Origin: Trichosporon coremiiforme | Lineage: Eukaryota > Basidiomycota > Tremellomycetes > Trichosporonales > Trichosporonaceae | Direction: 5' to 3' | NCBI GenBank assembly: GCA_039545355.1 | Contig: BCJJ01000017.1 | Coordinates: 434,001 to 498,000, forward strand | Length of the DNA: 64,000 nucleotides | Shown: piece after piece, positions 45,045 to 56,208 of the stretch | Numbering within the stretch: the stretch's first letter is position 1 | How the letters are laid out: the number at the start of each line of letters is the position of its first letter | Position numbers and translations under genes: made by a program | The notes under the pieces: model-generated | What the model saw: the letters and a program-made list of their open reading frames with translations, nothing else | Told to the model about the DNA's origin: nothing | Databases searched by the model: none

Positions 45045-47659
45045 CTAAATGTTGGTCGTGAGACGCGCGATCTCGCGCTCGATCTCGGCCAGCGCCGCCG
45101 AGAGGGCCTTGCTGTCGTCATACTTGCGCTGTGCGTTGGCTTGCGCGATGAACGATCTGGCTGTCAGCTGTCGTTCTACGACGTGGTTCGCAGCGTACGG
45201 TGGGTTCAGAGGGGTGTGATAAGTGGAGGGTGTACTCACTCAAGCTGGGCCTGCTGCTCGAGCAGCGGCTGGAGTTCCCTCGCGAGCTCGTCCTCGCTGC
45301 TGCTGTCGTTGAGATTGTGCACGACGAGGCCCTTGCTCTGCTTCTGCAGGATGCGGCGCTGGAGTTTCCCGACACTGTGCACCTGGCTCATGCACTTGGC
45401 GAGGTAGATCGACGCGATGCGGACAATGGTCGCCTTGACTTCCTCGGCTTGTTTCGTGGACTCGCCCTCCTTCGCCCCGCCCTCGAGAAGGACAGCGCCG
45501 ACCTTCTTGTCGTCTGCCTTCTGTCCGGCCGGAGTCGGGGGAGGGCCGAACTGGACAGTCGCAATCTGCTTCGTCACCGTGTCGTATTCGGCGAGAAGCG
45601 AGAGCAGCGTCCGGTGGTTCTCGAGCAGATCGGAGAGATCGATCCGGTCCCATTCTCCCGCCTCCAACAGCGCGTCGGCGTGTCGGATCCCTCCGTCCAA
45701 GTCGGGCAGAATGCCGTCAATCTCGGAATGGATCAGACGGAGCGTCTCGTACAGTCGCGCGAAGCGCGAGGGCTTCAGGCCATCGGCGATGATCTGCTTG
45801 CGCGACACAATGCGCCAGCATTCCCGACAGACACGGATGCCGCGAACCTGGACTTCTTGCGGTTGCTGAGGGAGTGGTGTGCTCGCTCCACTGCCCGGCG
45901 CACTGCCCCCTGGACTTCCGCTAGCGCTCGCAGTCGAGGTGTTACGCACATGCCGCTTGACGAAGGTCTGTTCCCGCTGCGGGGGCACTTCGGGGTCGAG
46001 CGCCATCCAGCCAACAAAGCCCTCATCGACCTCCTCTCCTCTTCCCGTCTTCCAGTCCGCCACGAGCAACAATGAACACCGCTCACGCCTAAATCCGGCC
46101 GGAAGGTGTTCCATGTCCCCTCCGAACAGCTCAAATTGGATGTGCAGTAGACCCGGCGGAGAGGGCGGGAGGGAACACACGATGCGTCCACAAAGACGGC
46201 AGTGGTGTTTCCGGTTTGAAAGAGAAAAGGACGTGGCACAGATTCGGCACTTCTTGACCTCACTGTCGGGCTCCCACTTCACGATGCTCTGCTCCACGGC
46301 CCTCTTCCTCGCTTCGTCTGCACTCGGACCGGCGGCAGCCTTCAGACCCCGCCACACCTCCTTCGGGTTCAGACTGTCGAAAGCACCGTCGAACGTTGAT
46401 TTCTTCGCTGGCTGTGTGGGTGGACCGGGGCGCGACGCAAGGGACGGGTTGAAGTGCAGGTCGACGAGCTGAGGTTAGTTAGCTATATTCTCCTTCCATC
46501 TTAAAGGGCTCACCTTAGCCCATCTTCGCCCAAGACGACCTTCTTCCTTCTCTCGTCCGCCTGCCTTCTCTTTGCGCTCCTTGATAAAGGCTGCTGTCCG
46601 GTCCGATCGCACGCCGCTCGGCTGGAACCCAATCTTGTACGGCTGGCCCCTCGACCTGGCGCTGGCCGAGAGGGCGGGCGTGTGCGTCCTACTCGACGTC
46701 GAAGCAGCCAGGTTCTTGCTTGAGCTGCTTGCCGTACTGGCGTGCAGGGGTGTCGTTGCGCCAGTTGGGCCGCTCGGAGCGGGCGAATGACTCGGTGACG
46801 GGGTCGAGAACACCCGCCCTGGAGGCTGGTGCTGGGGCTGAGGTTGTTGGAGTTGAGGTGCTGGTTGTGGATGTGATGTTGAGTGAGTCAAGGCTGATGT
46901 AGAGGCTGCTGAGCCGGTTCGACGATGCTCGCGCGCTGTATAAGTCGTAGTGATCGGGTGGTTGAAGGATCTTTGTGTCGGGCTCGCTACCGGGCTGGAA
47001 GTAAGCGGCAGATGCACGCTCTGTGGCCGCTCGGGGTCCGGGCTGGCCTTGGGGAGACGAGCGGCATTGGCTGGTGCCGCTACCCGTCGTACGGGCCCTA
47101 CAGGTTGCGGAGAGAGCGAGCCGATCGGCGGCGGAGACGTAGCCACGAGAGAGTTAGGACGAGAACCTCGGTCCCTAATGAAGCCGTTCACCTCCTGCGC
47201 CGCTGTTGAGGCGACGGTCGCGACACCACTCAGCGTGTTCGTCAAGAACTCGCGGGATCGGCCCTCTCCTCGCGGTGCGAGTGCTTGCAGCCAGCTGGAC
47301 GCTCGCTCGACGGCCGCCCCACTCGCACTGCTTACGCTCCGCTGGCGCTGGATCTCTGGCCGCCCGGGCGCTTCGGGTGTCAGCGCCGGTGAGCCGTGCG
47401 TCGTTGCCGGTCCATTCGCAGGGGCTGCCAGTGAGCCATTACTGCTCGACTTGGGAATGCCGGTCCGCGGGGCCTGCCAAGATGTCGGCGCGGAGCCTAC
47501 GCTTGCCTGCCCCCGTTGATGTCGGGTCGTGGTGGAGGATCGGAGGCCGTTCGTGGTCGCGGCCGAGCTGGAGACGGCGGAGGTGCCCGAGGCGGCGGAC
47601 GCAGTCGAGTTGACTGACGCCGTGCCGAATGCCCGACCGCTGGGGCTGGCACTGGCCAT
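45045..47659 (-). CDS. PEP7: FYVE-domain Rab5 effector Pep7/Vac1 (rabenosyn-5 family)
   Basis: Exons 47659-46514, 46468-45240 and 45156-45045 give 828 residues. A long Ser/Ala/Pro-rich N-terminus precedes KEVWRGLKAAAG. The FYVE domain follows: VKWEPDSEVKKCRICATSF, then NRKHHCRLCGRIVC. After an insertion of about 110 residues comes the last zinc pair, VRGIRVCRECW. The coiled C-terminus ends with the rabenosyn Rab-binding helix, KYDDSKALSAALAEIEREI. Pep7 binds PtdIns3P and Rab5/Vps21 on endosomes and tethers vesicles for fusion. An in-frame ATG at 47719 is possible, but 47659 (ACCATGG) has the better context. The Rab5 partner is encoded in the same window at 57766-58810. Confidence 0.9.
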
Positions 47660-47930
47660 GGTTGACAGGTTGACAGATGTGGTGGACACGATCGAGTGGC
47701 CGGGTGGATCACGATGCACCCATCGTCAGCGTCACTGCTCTCGGACCTGGCCACCGCCCATCTGGTTCCGTGGTGGAGGGGGATGGACAGTGGGGGTGGA
47801 GGTGGCTTAGGCAGGGCTGGGCAGCTGCAGATTCGACGGCTAGCTTGAACATTCCTGAACACCGACCAACTTTAGACCTTCACATCTTATATCGCCCCCC
47901 GCCCCCGCCAGAGTGTAAAGGTTGCCCAAC
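47660..47930. promoter_or_regulatory. divergent promoter between PEP7 and a small basic protein gene
   Basis: The start codons face away from each other and are 271 bp apart, with no gene between them. A C-rich run lies just before the rightward start. Confidence 0.5.
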
Positions 47931-48206
47931 ATGGGCCGCTCAGCCAAGATGATGAAGCGCCCGACGCAGAAGCAAAAGCAGGTGTCAAAGATCGCGAAGG
48001 CCGCTGCTCAGCCGCTCAAAAAGCGTGAACCGAGTCCCGAGCCTGTAGAGGCGCCGAGTGGCGGAGGGAAGAAGAAGCGCAAGAGCATGCGCACAAAGGC
48101 AGACAAGGTGAGTGGATAGAGAAGCAGTTTCACCTCATGGAAGAGCAAAGCTGGCAGTGCCTGGTTATCCACCCCTAACTAACGCATTCAGAAGTCGAAG
48201 GCGTGA
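47931..48206 (+). CDS. 63-residue highly basic protein, function unknown
   Basis: Exons 47931-48107 and 48192-48206 encode 63 residues. The protein starts MGRSAKMMKRPTQKQKQVSK and has a basic cluster GGKKKRKSMRTKAD. It ends KKSKA after an 84-nt intron with a clear CTAAC branch site. Lys and Arg make up about a third of the residues, which suggests a nucleolar or ribosome-assembly protein. No family was recognised. The five-codon last exon and the preserved intron argue that it is a real gene. Confidence 0.6.
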
Positions 48207-48435
48207 GCATCAGCACTGCTCACACCCTTGATCGCCCGGCACACGATACATTTTGGTTCTCTCTCTCTCATCGCGACTGTCGACTGTATGCATGTAACCC
48301 TATTACCCAAGACAACGGAGGCAGACTGTCGCTGCAACATAAGATCTATACGTCTACATATATGGACTCAGGAGCACCGTCCTAGCTGACGGAGGTCCCG
48401 CACCCATAACTCCCCACATCCCCGGACTCGACCCT

Positions 48436-49565
48436 CTACGCAAGCTTAGTGGCCTTGACCTGGAGCCAGATGCGGTACATCTTAAGCTGCTCTTTCCGGT
48501 TGACGAGCAGACGGCGGTCCTCGGCCAGCTGCTGGACGGAGAACATGTGGCCCTCCTCCTGACCCCACGGAGCGGCGGTGAGCATGTCACCGAGCTCCTC
48601 CTTCTCGAAGAAGTAGACACGCGTGCCATCTCCGCGAATGTAGAGGTTGGGAACGTCGAGAAGACGCTGCTTCTTGATGCGGAGCTGGGCAAGGTCGTGG
48701 CGTCCATAATCACGGACCAGCAGGAGACCACCAGGCTTGAGGGCCGAGTAGAGGTTGTGCACCGCCTGCTTCCACTCGTCGGGGTGGAGCGCAGATAGCA
48801 CGTAGACAACGGTCAGAACGTCAACGGTTCCCGGCTCGACACCCTCGGGGAGAGCGTAGGTGACGCCGCTGCCCTCGGCGGGCTTCTGCGTGATGTCCCA
48901 GACGGCAGCGCGGATCTCGCCAATGCCGTGCTCCGCCTTCGGGTACAGCTCCGACGATTGAACAACCTTGACAGCCTGGGCGGAGTAGTCGGTCGCAACA
49001 ATCTTGAGGTCGGGGTTCTCGTTGTGCATGAGAAGAGGGAAGACAGTGTTGCCCGCTCCGCAGCCGACCTCGAGCACGAGCTTGGGTCCAGCATCCGGCT
49101 CGCAGCACATAACGAGCTCGGGGAACTCGAGCGGAAGCCAGCGCCTGTTCTTGAAGAACTGGTCCTTGTGGTTCGAGTAGAACTTGTCCCAAAACTTGGC
49201 AGGCTTGCCGTTGTACTCCTTCGTCTTGTCCTCGGGCACCGGCGAGTTGCGGTGCTGCTCCATGATCTCGGCAGCGCGCTCCTCGAAGTCGTCCGGCAGC
49301 TCAGCGTGGTCCCTGGTTGTCAGTTAACAGTTAGTGACAGTTAAACTCACCAAGCGTTGTTGCTGAACACATCGTCAGACTCCTGCAGCTTCCTCGCACC
49401 AAAGGAGGTGCCCTTCGGCGGGCCGGCGGGGTTCAGCCACTTGTCAATGACAGACTGCCTGATGGTTGTGGAAGGACCAGCCTCGGCCTCGGGCTGGGGC
49501 ACGGGAGGCGTCGTGGTTCCATCCACAGGCGTACCGGGAGTGTGTGTCGGGACTTCGGGCTCCAT
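48436..49565 (-). CDS. TRM140: tRNA (cytosine-32-N3)-methyltransferase of the Trm140/METTL2-METTL6 family
   Basis: Exons 49565-49351 and 49312-48436 encode 363 residues. The pre-domain segment has FSNNAWDHAELPDDFEERA, with AW then D joined across the intron, and KFWDKFYSNHKDQFFKNRRW, both hallmarks of the m3C family. The SAM-binding motif is VLEVGCGAGNTVFPLL, followed by IVATDYSAQAVKVVQ. Later motifs are VDVLTVVYVLSALHPDEW and GGLLLVRDYGRHDLAQLR. The enzyme modifies C32 of tRNA-Thr and/or tRNA-Ser in the cytosol. The fusion to an actin-binding domain seen in S. cerevisiae is absent. It is divergent from IDH1. Confidence 0.92.
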
Positions 49566-50104
49566 GTTGTCTGCCGTAGTGTGTGTCAACAACGTTTGCA
49601 ACCGGCTGGCTCACGAAGGCACTGACGCGCGAGGACTTCCCAACTTTCTGGCGAGTATCTTTCAACTCTGCACGTGACGCGTTGGCCACGTGGAAACGCC
49701 CAGGGCTAAGGAGGAGGGTCGCATAGCGGTTTCGTTGGCTGTCGTTGGCTGAGGAGTGCGGGGCCGGCGGTATCCGGCTCTAGTTGAAGCTTGGCTTGCT
49801 GATCGTCATCACGTGGTCTCGTCGAGGCAGCTGATTAGGGAAAATTCGAAATCGGGCCTGTCGGTCGTCCTAATGGTCTCCTAATGGGGAGGCAAGAGCC
49901 GACAATCGGCCGACTGGACGATGACGCTGGTCGCGACGTACCCTATGCTTTTTACCCTGACAGGTCGTCGCTCCTGTGTCCTCCAGCAGCCAGTTGGTGA
50001 TAGCTTTTCATCGACCTCTGTCTTCCACAACAACATCCTCCTTCCAAAGCGTTTCCCGCCCTTTCCTCCTCATCCTCCCTCCCCTCCCCCACACCCACAC
50101 CACA
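49566..50104. promoter_or_regulatory. divergent TRM140/IDH1 promoter with three CACGTG boxes
   Basis: CACGTG occurs at 49671-49676, 49687-49692 (within palindromic CCACGTGG) and 49810-49815. CACGTG is the Cbf1/bHLH-type site in fungi; use of the sites is inferred. The last 100 bases before the IDH1 start are C/T-rich. Confidence 0.55.
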
Positions 50105-51560
50105 ATGTTTACCGTTCGTGCCTCCGCCTCCAACGCCGTCCGCGCGGCCGCCCGCAACCAGGTACGTTCATCTGTACACAGTTCTCACTGCCAGTACTCC
50201 ACTGTGAACTTGCATCAAATTTGGTCACCGTTCACCATGCTAACCCCTACAGCGCGTTCCCGTTGCCCGCACCATGGCTACCCTCACTGAGGAGAACCGC
50301 GTAAGTATACCTGCTCTAAGCAATGCGGGCGATCAAAGCGCTGATTTGTTTCCCAGCTGCCTGCCAAGTTTGGTGGTTAGTGTTCGTCGGACATGCGCGA
50401 GACGATCACCCCGTCTTATCTTGCCTTAGTTCGAGGCTGTGACGTCTATCAATTCGGATATACGCGCCCAGCCACGACGAGGTGTGGATGACAACTGATC
50501 TGCCTCGCGCATGGCCTCTGCTAATCCGCTTTAATGTGCTGACGTAGCAGGCAAGTACACCGTTACCCTCGTCCCTGGTGACGGTATCGGTCGCGAGGTC
50601 GCCGACTCGGTCAAGGAGGTCTTCACGTCCCTCAAGGTCCCCGTCGAGTGGGAGCAGTACAACGTCTCCGGCGAGCACCTCGACGACAACATGTTCCTCG
50701 AGGCCATGGAGTCGCTGAAGCGCAACAAGGTCGGTCTTAAGGGTATCCTCTACACCCCCTCGACCGTCTCCGGCCACAACTCGTGGAATGTCGCCATGCG
50801 CCAGCAGCTCGACATCTACGCCTCCGTCGTCGTCTGCAAGTCGCTTCCCGGCCTCCACCTCCGCCACAAGGACGTCGACTTCGCCATCATCCGTGAGAAC
50901 ACCGAGGGAGAGTACTCTGGTCTCGAGCACCAGTCGTACCCCGGTGTCGTTGAGTCGCTCAAGGTCACCACCCGCGCCAAGGCCGAGCGCATCGCCCGCT
51001 TCGCCTTCGACTTTGCCATCAAGAACAACCGCAAGAAGGTCACCTGTGTCCACAAGGCCAACATCATGAAGCTCGGTGACGGTCTCTTCCTCAACACCTG
51101 CAAGCGCGTCGCCGAGGAGGAGTACGGCCACACCGGCATCAAGTTCGACACCATGATTGTCGACAACGCCTCCATGCAGCTTGTCTCCAAGCCCCAGCAG
51201 TTCGACGTCGTCGTCCTCCCCAACCTTTACGGAAACATCATCTCCAACATTGGTGCCGGTCTCGTTGGTGGCCCCGGTATCGTCCCCGGATGCAACTTTG
51301 GCCGCGAGTACGCTCTCTTCGAGCCTGGATGCCGTCACATCGGCAAGGACATCATGGGCAAGAACAAGGCCAACCCCACCGCTCTTCTCCTCTCTTCGAC
51401 CATGCTCCTCCGCCACCTCGGCCTTGACGAGCAGGCCAACCAGATCGCCAAGGCCACCTACGACGTTATCGCCGACGGCAAGCACCAGACCGCTGACGTC
51501 GGAGGCAACACCTCGACCACCGAGTTCACCCAGGCTGTCATTGAGAAGGCCATGGCCTAA
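50105..51560 (+). CDS. IDH1: mitochondrial NAD-dependent isocitrate dehydrogenase subunit 1
   Basis: Exons 50105-50161, 50253-50300, 50357-50375 and 50551-51560 give 377 residues. The first exons encode a mitochondrial presequence (MFTVRASASNAVRAAARNQ). The mature enzyme starts near KYTVTLVPGDGIGREV. Family motifs are IIRENTEGEYSGLEHQ, KANIMKLGDGLFL, and the second half of the site with FDTMIVDNASMQLV and VLPNLYGNIISNI. Asn and Leu in place of Asp and Gly in the NLYGNI stretch fit the regulatory Idh1 subunit rather than catalytic Idh2. It works in the TCA cycle as a hetero-octamer with Idh2 and is activated by AMP. Exon 3 is only 19 nt. Confidence 0.95.
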
Positions 51561-52133
51561 GCGACTCCCCCACCCCCCAACATCACCATCATCCCCCTAC
51601 CCTCATAATCCTTTACTCTAAGGACTCCCCGCGCTACCCATCGGGTTTTAGAGACCTTCCGGCATCGCGCATGTTTGGAATTAATTGTATATCAAAAAAG
51701 GACGGATGATCTAAACAGATGCATCCGTGGAGCCAACAGACAGGAGGCTGGACACCCCCGCGTGTCCGTGTAGCAAAAGCAGCGATTAGCCTGGGATGAC
51801 TGACGATGGCTGACTAACTTTGGTCCCATATAATAGCTCACTGCAGACAGAGACCGTCTTGAGCCAACGATGCGGCAACTTGAAGGAGGATAGGCATTGC
51901 AGCATTCTGCAGAAGAGGACTGTGTATTGTCATGACATAAGCTGGTTGGAGGAGCGGCTGACGCTCGGGCCGTCAGGCAGCGGGGGGCGGCTGGGAGGCG
52001 TAGTTGGCGTAGGGTGGTGAACGATGTGAGACAAGGAGCGGCGCGGGCGTCGCGCAGAGCCTGGAGGCGTTCGACGCGCCTGAGGGGCTGTTGAAGGGCC
52101 GGCCGGAGGGCGCAGACGTCGCACTAGCGTCCT
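51561..52133. other. intergenic between IDH1 and the proline-rich gene
   Basis: It holds the IDH1 3' UTR and the promoter/leader of the rightward gene at 52134. No further feature was seen. Confidence 0.5.
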
Positions 52134-53954
52134 TTGATGGCCGACTCTGACACTCAGACACTGAGACAGCCTCGTTCCTCATGCCGCCGAACGCCTTCCG
52201 CTCTCTCGACATCGCTACCTTCCTTCCACTCTTCCTCCTCTTCTCCGTCTATCCTCTCGACGCTCGACGACTTTCCCCCACCCTTCCCCGCCATGTCCGA
52301 AGACGGGTCCTGGTGGCGGCGCCTTGGCTCCGCTTTCCAGCCCCGCTCTGAACTCAACGTGCCCTCCCAGGCGATGCCTAATGTTGGTAATGTCGGACGC
52401 GCCCAGAACACTGGTTTCGGATTCGCTGCGCTTTCCATTCGCTCGACCACGTCCCATCGACATCGCCGCTCCGCGCTCGAGAATGTACGAAGCACCTCCA
52501 GCTCACAACTCGCCGCTCCTTCCCCCGAACTTGCCCCTCCCCTGTCCATCCTTCCTCCCCGCTCACCATCCACCCCCCCTTCCACCCAACGAAAACAAAA
52601 CCTCCACCGCCGGCTACCAAAATCATGTCCTTCCTCGCCGCCCAGGACCACACTCACGCCCCAGCCCCAACACAGGAGTGCTTCGGAACCCTCATGCACT
52701 CCCACTCCTCAAGTCCACCATGAAGGGGCAGCATCGCCGCGTCCTGGTCCCAGCCCGCAACAACCGTACCAGCCTCAGGTGCAAATAACTTCACCACAAC
52801 CCAGGCACCCGTCTCCTCAACCTCCGCCCCAGTCTCAGCAGACTCAACAACAGCAAACCTCGCCTTCCCCGAGATCCACATCAGTCAGGCATCGGCACCC
52901 GTCCACTATTGCTGAGGAAGGCACCCCAGCCCCGACTCCTCCGAGTGAGAGAAACAAGACCGCAGCTTCTTCCCCGCCGACAGCAAGCACAGCATCAGTC
53001 CAAAGCTTGCAGCCCGGCCATCTGCTTTCCAGCCCCGGAACACCTGCCACCTCTGGCCATTCCAGAGCTAGTCCAGGTTCGCCCTTCTCAACAACCCGCT
53101 CCAAGAGGTCGCTGTCGTTGCCCCGCCCCGTCTCCGTCATTCTGTCTTCCCCGACATCTGTGAGCCGGGCGTCTCAGCGCCAGCAGTCACCTCCACCCAC
53201 ATGCTCGCCTCCTTCCAGGGTCTCTAAGAACAACTATTATCACCAGAGGACGCATGGCAGCCACTTCGTCATGCACCCGTCTCACCGACGGAGAGCGAGT
53301 TCTGCTGGGTCGCTAGCTGAGGCGGCAAACTTGCTCGCCACCAGGAACCAGTACTCGGCGACACTGATGTCGCTCGTCTCGATGGGGTACTCGAAGCAGC
53401 GTGCCGAAGAAGCGCTGTGGAAGCACCCGACCAAGGCGGCCGCCTATCTGGAACATCAGGACCACGCAGGTCAGGACGTCTTAATCAATGACTGCGAGTG
53501 GTGCATTCCTTGGTTAGGTCTGGCGCATATGATCGAAGTTGGATCGCCTCCAAAGCCCAAGCCGAAGCCTCGACTCAAGCCCGAAACTGCAGCCGCAGCC
53601 AAGAAGATCGAGAAGCCAATTCTAGTTGAGAACCCGCGGAAGGGCGGAAGTACCCCGGCCCCTCCTGCCGCGAAGCAAGACATGCCTAGCCCATCCAAGA
53701 CTGAAGACTCTGAAGCCACCAAAGTCGGCCTTACGACGCCGACAAAGAAGACCAAGCGCAAGTCAATGCTGAGCCAGACGAGCGCGTACAACCAGGAGAC
53801 GACGGCGCATTCGATCGTGCCGGTGATCGGCCATGCGAACGGTGAGAACTGCCAGATCTGCAAGACGGCAGTCGGCGGGGTGTGCCAGTGGAGTGACTGG
53901 GGGTGGGAGCACGGGAAGTGGGAGCTCGAGTTCTTCAACGAGGAGGAGCAGTAG
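52134..53954 (+). CDS. proline/serine-rich protein with a UBA-like segment
   Basis: A single uninterrupted frame of 606 residues, unusual in this intron-rich window. The first two thirds are Ser/Pro/Gln-rich and probably disordered. At about residues 410-445 the segment LMSLVSMGYSKQRAEEALWK followed by HPTKAAAYLE has the pattern of a ubiquitin-associated (UBA) three-helix domain (MGY, then AEEAL). A Lys/Pro region and a basic cluster (TPTKKTKRKS) follow. Near the end, ENCQICKTAVGGVCQWSDW could be a small metal-binding or structural motif. The start may instead be the internal MSEDGSWWRRLGSAF at 52293, since the first 53 residues are low complexity. Function unknown; a ubiquitin-related adaptor role is a guess. 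Confidence 0.7.
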   Translation: MMADSDTQTLRQPRSSCRRTPSALSTSLPSFHSSSSSPSILSTLDDFPPPFPAMSEDGSWWRRLGSAFQPRSELNVPSQAMPNVGNVGRAQNTGFGFAALSIRSTTSHRHRRSALENVRSTSSSQLAAPSPELAPPLSILPPRSPSTPPSTQRKQNLHRRLPKSCPSSPPRTTLTPQPQHRSASEPSCTPTPQVHHEGAASPRPGPSPQQPYQPQVQITSPQPRHPSPQPPPQSQQTQQQQTSPSPRSTSVRHRHPSTIAEEGTPAPTPPSERNKTAASSPPTASTASVQSLQPGHLLSSPGTPATSGHSRASPGSPFSTTRSKRSLSLPRPVSVILSSPTSVSRASQRQQSPPPTCSPPSRVSKNNYYHQRTHGSHFVMHPSHRRRASSAGSLAEAANLLATRNQYSATLMSLVSMGYSKQRAEEALWKHPTKAAAYLEHQDHAGQDVLINDCEWCIPWLGLAHMIEVGSPPKPKPKPRLKPETAAAAKKIEKPILVENPRKGGSTPAPPAAKQDMPSPSKTEDSEATKVGLTTPTKKTKRKSMLSQTSAYNQETTAHSIVPVIGHANGENCQICKTAVGGVCQWSDWGWEHGKWELEFFNEEEQ

Positions 53955-54278
53955 GTTGACCGTGTGCGCAGGTGCCAGCAGTGCGACCGGTGCGAGTGCA
54001 AGTAGACGACGGCGAGCCCACCGTCCCATGTTCAAGACCTTCATGAGACGACTGTACAGCAGAACCAACGGCCGCAAGACGACGCCCCGTGTTGAAGAAT
54101 AGACCCAGACATGACCTTTGTTACGATAATAACTCCTGGACGTAGACCTCAATATACCCGCAACCCTCAATCTCGACCCGACTCTCATTCTCGCACTCGC
54201 TCCTTTAGACTCTTTTCAACGTTGTCATAGTTTCGCCCAACCATTGTAATGAATAATGACCATGTGTAGTAATACAAT
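53955..54278. other. convergent intergenic region
   Basis: 3' ends of the UBA-like gene and TIP41. AT-richer at 54190-54290, where 3'-end signals are expected. No gene seen. Confidence 0.5.
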
Positions 54279-55872
54279 CTAGATGCTCAGGTCGCGCACG
54301 CCCTGCTCGATGTCCGCGAGATGGAGCACGTCGACGCGCTTGCCCAGTCCGGGCCACGGCTTGCCCTGCGCCTGCGCCTGAACTGCCAGCGTTGGCGGAG
54401 TAGGCGGTGTGGAAGAGCTCGGAGGCGGGTTGGCAGTGACTCTTCCTGGGACAGTCGCGCGTCCCGTCGGTGCCGGCGCAGCCCTCCTCGCCCGTATAGG
54501 GGGAGGCACGCCGTCCTGGATCTTCTTCAACATGGCGGAGACGAAGTTGGCGTCCGTCAATGGCGAGAGATCCTCGGGATTCTCGAGATACTTTGAGGTC
54601 AGCTTAGCTTCTTGTCGTACACAGCTGAGGCAAGGTGTTTTCGCCCAGGTGAGGAGCACAAGCGAAACGATCAAGTGTGGAGATCCAGCTGAGGAAGACA
54701 TGGGAAGCGGAAAGGAGAACACTCACACTCTTGACGGTATCATAAGGCGCCTCCATGCCCGTACTCTCCCTGACGACCTCGTTGGAGCCGAACGAATGGA
54801 ACACCCTCGTGTCGAAGATTCGGAAGACGACTGCGTCGACGCGCACGAACAGACGGGCCAGGATGAAGAACGCATGCGGCATCACGCGCACGCGCACGTT
54901 CAGCTCCGAGCCACCGTGGTCGTGCAGCTCGTCTTCGTACAGGGGCACGTCGTCGTAGAAGAGGATTCGATCCAGGACTGGGTCCTGGCGGGCGAGGAGC
55001 TGCAGTGGGATCGAGTGCGAGGTGGAGGGTTGGAATGTCTGAGAGGTTAGCTGGGTGAGGAATAAACAGCTAGTTTACCCCGAGGATGACTTGCGTCTCC
55101 ACCACAGTGCACCAGCCCAAGGAGAAAGGGGTAAAGGACACAGTACTCACTTTGCTTGAGCCTGCTGAGACCTCACCGCTGGTTGCCTCGGTGCTCCCGT
55201 TGAAGCATGTGCTGAAGGTCCAGTCATGCGGCCTCACCGGCTTCGCAGCGACGTCCTCGACCTTTCTGTTCTTCCATGCGTCGGCCATGGAGACCAACAC
55301 ACCGCCTCCGCACCTCTCCTCCCATCCTTCTCCGACCGGCACGGCACGCAGCGCTCCCAAGGTGTCGAAGGATAGTTCGACGAGGGGATGTTCCAGCACG
55401 AGCGAGTTATGTCCAAACGTCATCTCGGGGAGGGGGAGACGGAGCTCCTTCTCGAGTCTGTCGTCAGCTCGTCTCGTACGCACAACTCCCAAAGCTGAAT
55501 TACTCACGCATCAATCTCCTTTCCGTTCAGAATCGGCTTCTTCGTACTCCTCACTTCCCAGTCGCCAATCCGGAGGCGGCGGACGTGCTTCCCCTCCTCG
55601 AGCTGATATTTGGGCCCGATCGCTTGCCTGGGCGGAAAACTGGCCGCGGCGGGAGGCATGCCAGTAGTCATGCCGGGATGTCCTGTGGCTCCGGGGAAGC
55701 CTGTAGCTGCGGAATATCCAGTCGCCCCGGGGAAGGCGGTCGTTGTCGGGAAGCCAGTCGGCGCAGCGGTAGCTCCTGGGACGCCGGTAGCGGCGGATCC
55801 AGGAAAGCCTGTCGGCGGAGGAGCACCTGGTGCCCTCGTCGGCGCGCCGGGAAAACGTGTCGGCTCGGACAT
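54279..55872 (-). CDS. TIP41: TIP41-like regulator of PP2A/TOR signalling
   Basis: Four exons (55872-55508, 55457-55151, 55038-54727, 54590-54279) encode 431 residues. The conserved core includes RIGDWEVRSTKKPILNGKEI, LPEMTFGHNSLVLEHPL, WTFSTCFNG, ILFYDDVPLYEDELHDHG, and MPHAFFILARLFVRVDAVVF followed by RIFDTRVFHSFGSNEVVRE. These are the standard TIP41 blocks. The N-terminus carries about 70 residues of G-F-P-G-A-T-like repeats absent from most homologs. The C-terminus is Pro-rich. Tip41 binds Tap42 and the catalytic subunits of PP2A-type phosphatases and promotes dephosphorylation downstream of TORC1. Confidence 0.93.
55660..55860 (-). repeat. degenerate GFPGATG-type coding repeat in TIP41
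   Basis: The N-terminal part of TIP41 contains about ten imperfect copies of a Gly-Phe-Pro-Gly-Ala-Thr-Gly unit (TGFPGATGHPGMTTG, TGVPGATAAPTGFP). The DNA repeats with a period of roughly 15-24 bases. It looks like a recently expanded, disordered coding minisatellite. Confidence 0.75.
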
Positions 55873-56208
55873 GGCGGAGTGAGGTATGTGTGAGAGGCGA
55901 GTGAGACGCGTTGGTGAGGGTTGCCTTTGAGGCTCGATCACTTCGGTGACTTCTACTGCGGAGGCTTGGCCGATGACGTCCGGAACCAAACCTGGTTTGG
56001 GTGGCAAATGCCCTTGCCTGCCCGCCCAGAGCTCTGCTATCTGACAACGAGATCAATGGGCGTGCGTCCACTGCTAAGACCAACCAGGTGGAAGCAGGAC
56101 GGATGGGAGTGCTGTGTAGTGGAGACGGACCGCCAGGGCCGGATGCATAGGAACACTAGGTACAAGATAATGGACAACACTTCAGACACCAAGACGCCAG
56201 CTCTTCCC
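55873..56208. other. intergenic between two leftward genes
   Basis: TIP41 promoter and F-box gene 3' flank. No additional feature seen. Confidence 0.5.
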
